A stretch of DNA of 6,119 nucleotides from Desulfobacterales bacterium (GTDB lineage Bacteria; Desulfobacterota; Desulfobacteria; Desulfobacterales; UBA11574): positions 1 through 6,119 of the forward strand of contig JAQYVG010000204.1 in the NCBI GenBank assembly GCA_030145595.1, in the 5' to 3' direction. The translations under genes and the position numbers were made by a program. Positions 5,016-6,119 of this stretch are shown in pieces (position 1 is the first letter of the stretch; the number at the start of each line of letters is the position of its first letter). The notes beneath the pieces were generated by a model. The model searched no databases, was not told the DNA's origin, and saw nothing but the letters and a program-made list of their open reading frames with translations.

Positions 5016-5034
5016 CTTGGTACAATAATTGCAA
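5016..5034 (+). promoter_or_regulatory. Sigma-54 (-24/-12) promoter A
   Basis: TTGGTAC-AATAA-TTGCA has the invariant GG (5019-5020) and GC (5031-5032) separated by exactly 10 bp, with only minor departures from YTGGCAC-N5-TTGCW. Transcription would begin near 5044. A small dyad ttaatg (4991-4996) / cattaa (5003-5008) lies just upstream; no activator gene is in the window. Such promoters need an enhancer-binding ATPase. Confidence 0.65.
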
Positions 5035-5042
5035 TTCTTGTT

Positions 5043-5098
5043 TCAAAACGGTTAATGGGCATCGTGTCAGAATGCGCACAGCCCAAAGACTGTTTTGA
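5043..5098 (+). ncRNA. Strongly folded 5' leader directly at the promoter A start site
   Basis: tcaaaacggtt (5043-5053) pairs with gactgttttga (5088-5098) in an 11-bp stem with two G-U pairs. After a symmetric AA/AA internal loop, tgggc (5056-5060) pairs with gccca (5081-5085), and gtg (5064-5066) can pair with cac (5077-5079). The stem begins at the predicted first transcribed base, so the RNA would start with this 56-nt structure. It matches no riboswitch or small RNA family I know. It may control translation of the ORF at 5154 or protect the 5' end. A GTG-started 28-codon frame (5064-5150) runs through it but is unlikely to be translated. Confidence 0.4.
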
Positions 5099-5153
5099 GT
5101 TAGTGCATATCCATAAATTCGTTTTAGATACCAAGGAGGTTTCAATTTAGAAA

Positions 5154-5291
5154 ATGGAGTTTATTGTTAGAAAAAAAATTGAGCAGATTATGCGATGGAC
5201 GGAGGAAGGGCACATAACCTTCACTGAGTACCTCCGCCTTGTCGCATTGTTTCAAATCGAAGCAAAAGTGGGAAAAAATATCCAAGTCTAA
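5154..5291 (+). CDS. Small 45-residue protein under sigma-54 promoter A
   Basis: ATG 5154 opens 45 codons to TAA 5289-5291. A perfect anti-16S sequence, aaggaggt (5133-5140), precedes it by 13 bases. This is longer than ideal, but an in-frame TAG at 5148-5150 excludes any earlier start. The peptide starts MEFIVRKKIEQIMRWTEEGH and continues ITFTEYLRLVALFQIEAKVG. It looks like two amphipathic helices joined by a TEEGHITFTEY turn, without signal peptide or membrane segment. I do not recognise a family. It sits between a sigma-54 promoter with a folded leader and an intrinsic terminator (5332-5365), so it forms a complete small transcription unit of about 320 nt. That placement is the main reason to believe it is expressed. 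Confidence 0.5.
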   Translation: MEFIVRKKIEQIMRWTEEGHITFTEYLRLVALFQIEAKVGKNIQV

Positions 5292-5331
5292 AATTCTATT
5301 TTCCAAAAAACCTTCACCTTTCATCGAATCC

Positions 5332-5365
5332 TCTTCTGGGACTTGGTCAACCAGGGGATTTTTTT
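5332..5365 (+). terminator. Rho-independent terminator after the small ORF
   Basis: tcttctgg (5332-5339) pairs with ccagggga (5351-5358), 8 bp including two G-U pairs, and is followed at once by seven T (5359-5365). It lies 40 bases after the TAA of the 45-residue ORF, closing that transcription unit and insulating it from promoter B. Confidence 0.6.
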
Positions 5366-5438
5366 GGTAAAATCGCCGGGCAGGCTTGGGGATTTACCCG
5401 AAAATAGACTATGATAAACATTCTAAGTAGGCAGACAA

Positions 5439-5473
5439 ATTTATAACCTAATGAATCTACAAGGTTTATAAAT
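5439..5473. repeat. Imperfect inverted repeat upstream of promoter B
   Basis: atttataacct (5439-5449) and aggtttataaat (5462-5473) are complementary with one bulged base. The centre of the dyad lies about 33 bp before the -24 element. It could be an activator or repressor site; sigma-54 activators more often bind farther upstream, so this is only a candidate. Confidence 0.35.
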
Positions 5474-5485
5474 TTTCGGTTTGTC

Positions 5486-5503
5486 TTGGTATAATCATTG
5501 CAA
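5486..5503 (+). promoter_or_regulatory. Sigma-54 (-24/-12) promoter B, upstream of the PilZ gene
   Basis: TTGGTAT-AATCA-TTGCA keeps GG (5488-5489) and GC (5500-5501) exactly 10 bp apart. The match and the next 30 bases parallel promoter A, including a shared GGCATCRTG in the leader (5524-5532; compare 5058-5066). Transcription would start near 5513. The TATAAT inside it could act as a sigma-70 -10 box, but no good -35 is placed for it. Confidence 0.6.
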
Positions 5504-5529
5504 TCCCGTTATAAAAACAAATAGGCATC

Positions 5530-5652
5530 ATGCCAAGACGCTCCACCAACAATGGCACCTCTGAATTCAAAGCGGTATTTTACAGAGTAGAAATTTATGG
5601 CTGGCACAGGAAAAAGATGATTGCATCTAATCTTCCAGGACAAAGAAAATAA
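5530..5652 (+). CDS. Possible 40-residue ORF between promoter B and the PilZ gene
   Basis: ATG 5530, inside the palindromic ggcatcatgcc, opens 40 codons to TAA 5650-5652. The peptide is basic: MPRRSTNNGTSEFKAVFYRV, then EIYGWHRKKMIASNLPGQRK. No ribosome binding site precedes it. It occupies almost exactly the space between the predicted start of transcription and the PilZ ribosome binding site, in the position the 45-residue ORF has behind promoter A, but the two peptides are not obviously similar. It may simply be an untranslated leader. Confidence 0.2.
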   Translation: MPRRSTNNGTSEFKAVFYRVEIYGWHRKKMIASNLPGQRK

Positions 5653-5682
5653 ACGATTGGTGTTTGGGGAAAGAGGTATATT

Positions 5683-6119
5683 ATGAAGAGTTCCCATAGA
5701 AATTTCCAGGCAAAGATACTTGAAGAAAGACGCTCAGGAAGAGATCGAAGGGGAGCGGATGACATTATATCTGCCGGCACTGAGAGGAGAAGTTCTAAAG
5801 ACAGCATAAATGGAATAGAGCGAAGGAAGCACAGGCGATTTAAGGTTAAAGACTTTACTTTTGTCAAATTTAGGTCTGAATCTGATGAAGATGTCGGGCA
5901 ACTCCTGGACATAAGTAAAGAAGGGCTTTCATTGCGTTATTTTGTAAATGCCGGAAAACCAAAAAATTTTTATAAATTGGATATATTTTTGTCCGGCGGC
6001 GATTTTATTATTGCCGGGATTCCGTTCAAGACCATTTCAAATACGGAACTGAATGATGGATTACAATTTAGCCCGAAAATTTTTAGACGATCTAGTGTGC
6101 AGTTTGGGCATTTGACACC
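5683..6119 (+). CDS. PilZ-domain protein, probable cyclic-di-GMP receptor (partial, runs off window)
   Basis: 145 residues are visible from ATG 5683, which has AGAGG (5672-5676) six bases upstream. Residues 1-45 are a basic, probably disordered tail with ERRSGRDRRG (15-24) and ERRS (34-37), of a kind common before PilZ domains in Desulfobacterota. The PilZ domain follows: IERRKHRRFKV (45-55) supplies the RxxxR motif (R47/R51 or R48/R52), and LLDISKEGLSLRY (74-86) supplies D/NxSxxG (D76, S78, G81). Both motifs contact c-di-GMP in characterised family members. Strands continue through FYKLDIFLSGGDFIIAG to RRSSVQFGHLT (135-145), where the closing helix normally begins, so only some tens of residues should be missing. 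It is a cytoplasmic receptor with no output domain visible so far. It is transcribed from sigma-54 promoter B, consistent with a motility or surface-switch role (inference). Confidence 0.85.
   Translation, partial: MKSSHRNFQAKILEERRSGRDRRGADDIISAGTERRSSKDSINGIERRKHRRFKVKDFTFVKFRSESDEDVGQLLDISKEGLSLRYFVNAGKPKNFYKLDIFLSGGDFIIAGIPFKTISNTELNDGLQFSPKIFRRSSVQFGHLT

Noticed and set aside
5043..5153. Cyclic-di-GMP riboswitch, suggested by the nearby PilZ gene
   Set aside because: The leader does not show the conserved GEMM sequence elements; only a simple stem is visible.
5595..5912. Minus-strand 105-codon frame opposite the PilZ gene
   Set aside because: Antisense shadow of a clear PilZ reading frame with both ligand motifs.

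Overview
The window reads as a patchy, gene-poor accessory region of a bacterial chromosome with moderate, uneven GC. The likely source is a member of Desulfobacterota or a related environmental Gram-negative lineage. This is an inference from family content: a short lipoprotein with DUF3568-like features, a PilZ protein with an RRSGxDRR-type basic N-terminus, two -24/-12 (sigma-54) promoter matches, and an archaeal-type stand-alone ATP-pyrophosphatase related to GMP synthase. No taxonomic marker gene is present.

Layout, left to right. Positions 1-470 hold the end of an unknown + strand gene and the wreck of a small secreted protein: a clean signal peptide stops at an in-frame TAG, then a GC-richer piece follows in another frame. 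Positions 560-1123 carry a hicBA toxin-antitoxin operon with a readable promoter and palindromic operator. hicB is intact, but hicA is split by a single in-frame TAA right after its probable catalytic histidine. Positions 1130-1290 hold three inverted repeats, the last a 43-nt near-perfect palindrome just ahead of the gene for an AAA_14/DUF4143 ATPase (1295-2464). Positions 2472-2787 contain decayed minus-strand coding fragments, followed by an intact minus-strand lipoprotein gene (2788-3213).

After a divergent intergenic region, the GMP-synthase-like ATP-pyrophosphatase gene occupies 3527-4489; it has no glutaminase domain and several changes at normally fixed C-terminal residues. A possible 32-codon leader ORF overlaps its start codon. 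Positions 4490-4740 contain two short coding remnants (beta-lactamase-fold-like and metal-ABC-binding-protein-like) and two hairpins.

The last 1.1 kb is AT-rich and differently organised. It contains two sigma-54-type promoters about 470 bp apart with similar leader sequences. The first drives a strongly folded 5' leader, a 45-codon small ORF behind a perfect Shine-Dalgarno sequence, and a terminator. The second leads, after about 170 nt, to a PilZ-domain (cyclic-di-GMP receptor) gene that runs off the window.

Overall, mostly unrelated small modules are separated by gene debris, which suggests repeated insertion and deletion. The most notable signals are the interrupted hicA with intact hicB, the palindrome ahead of the ATPase, the divergent GMP-synthase-like enzyme, and the paired sigma-54 small-ORF/PilZ unit.
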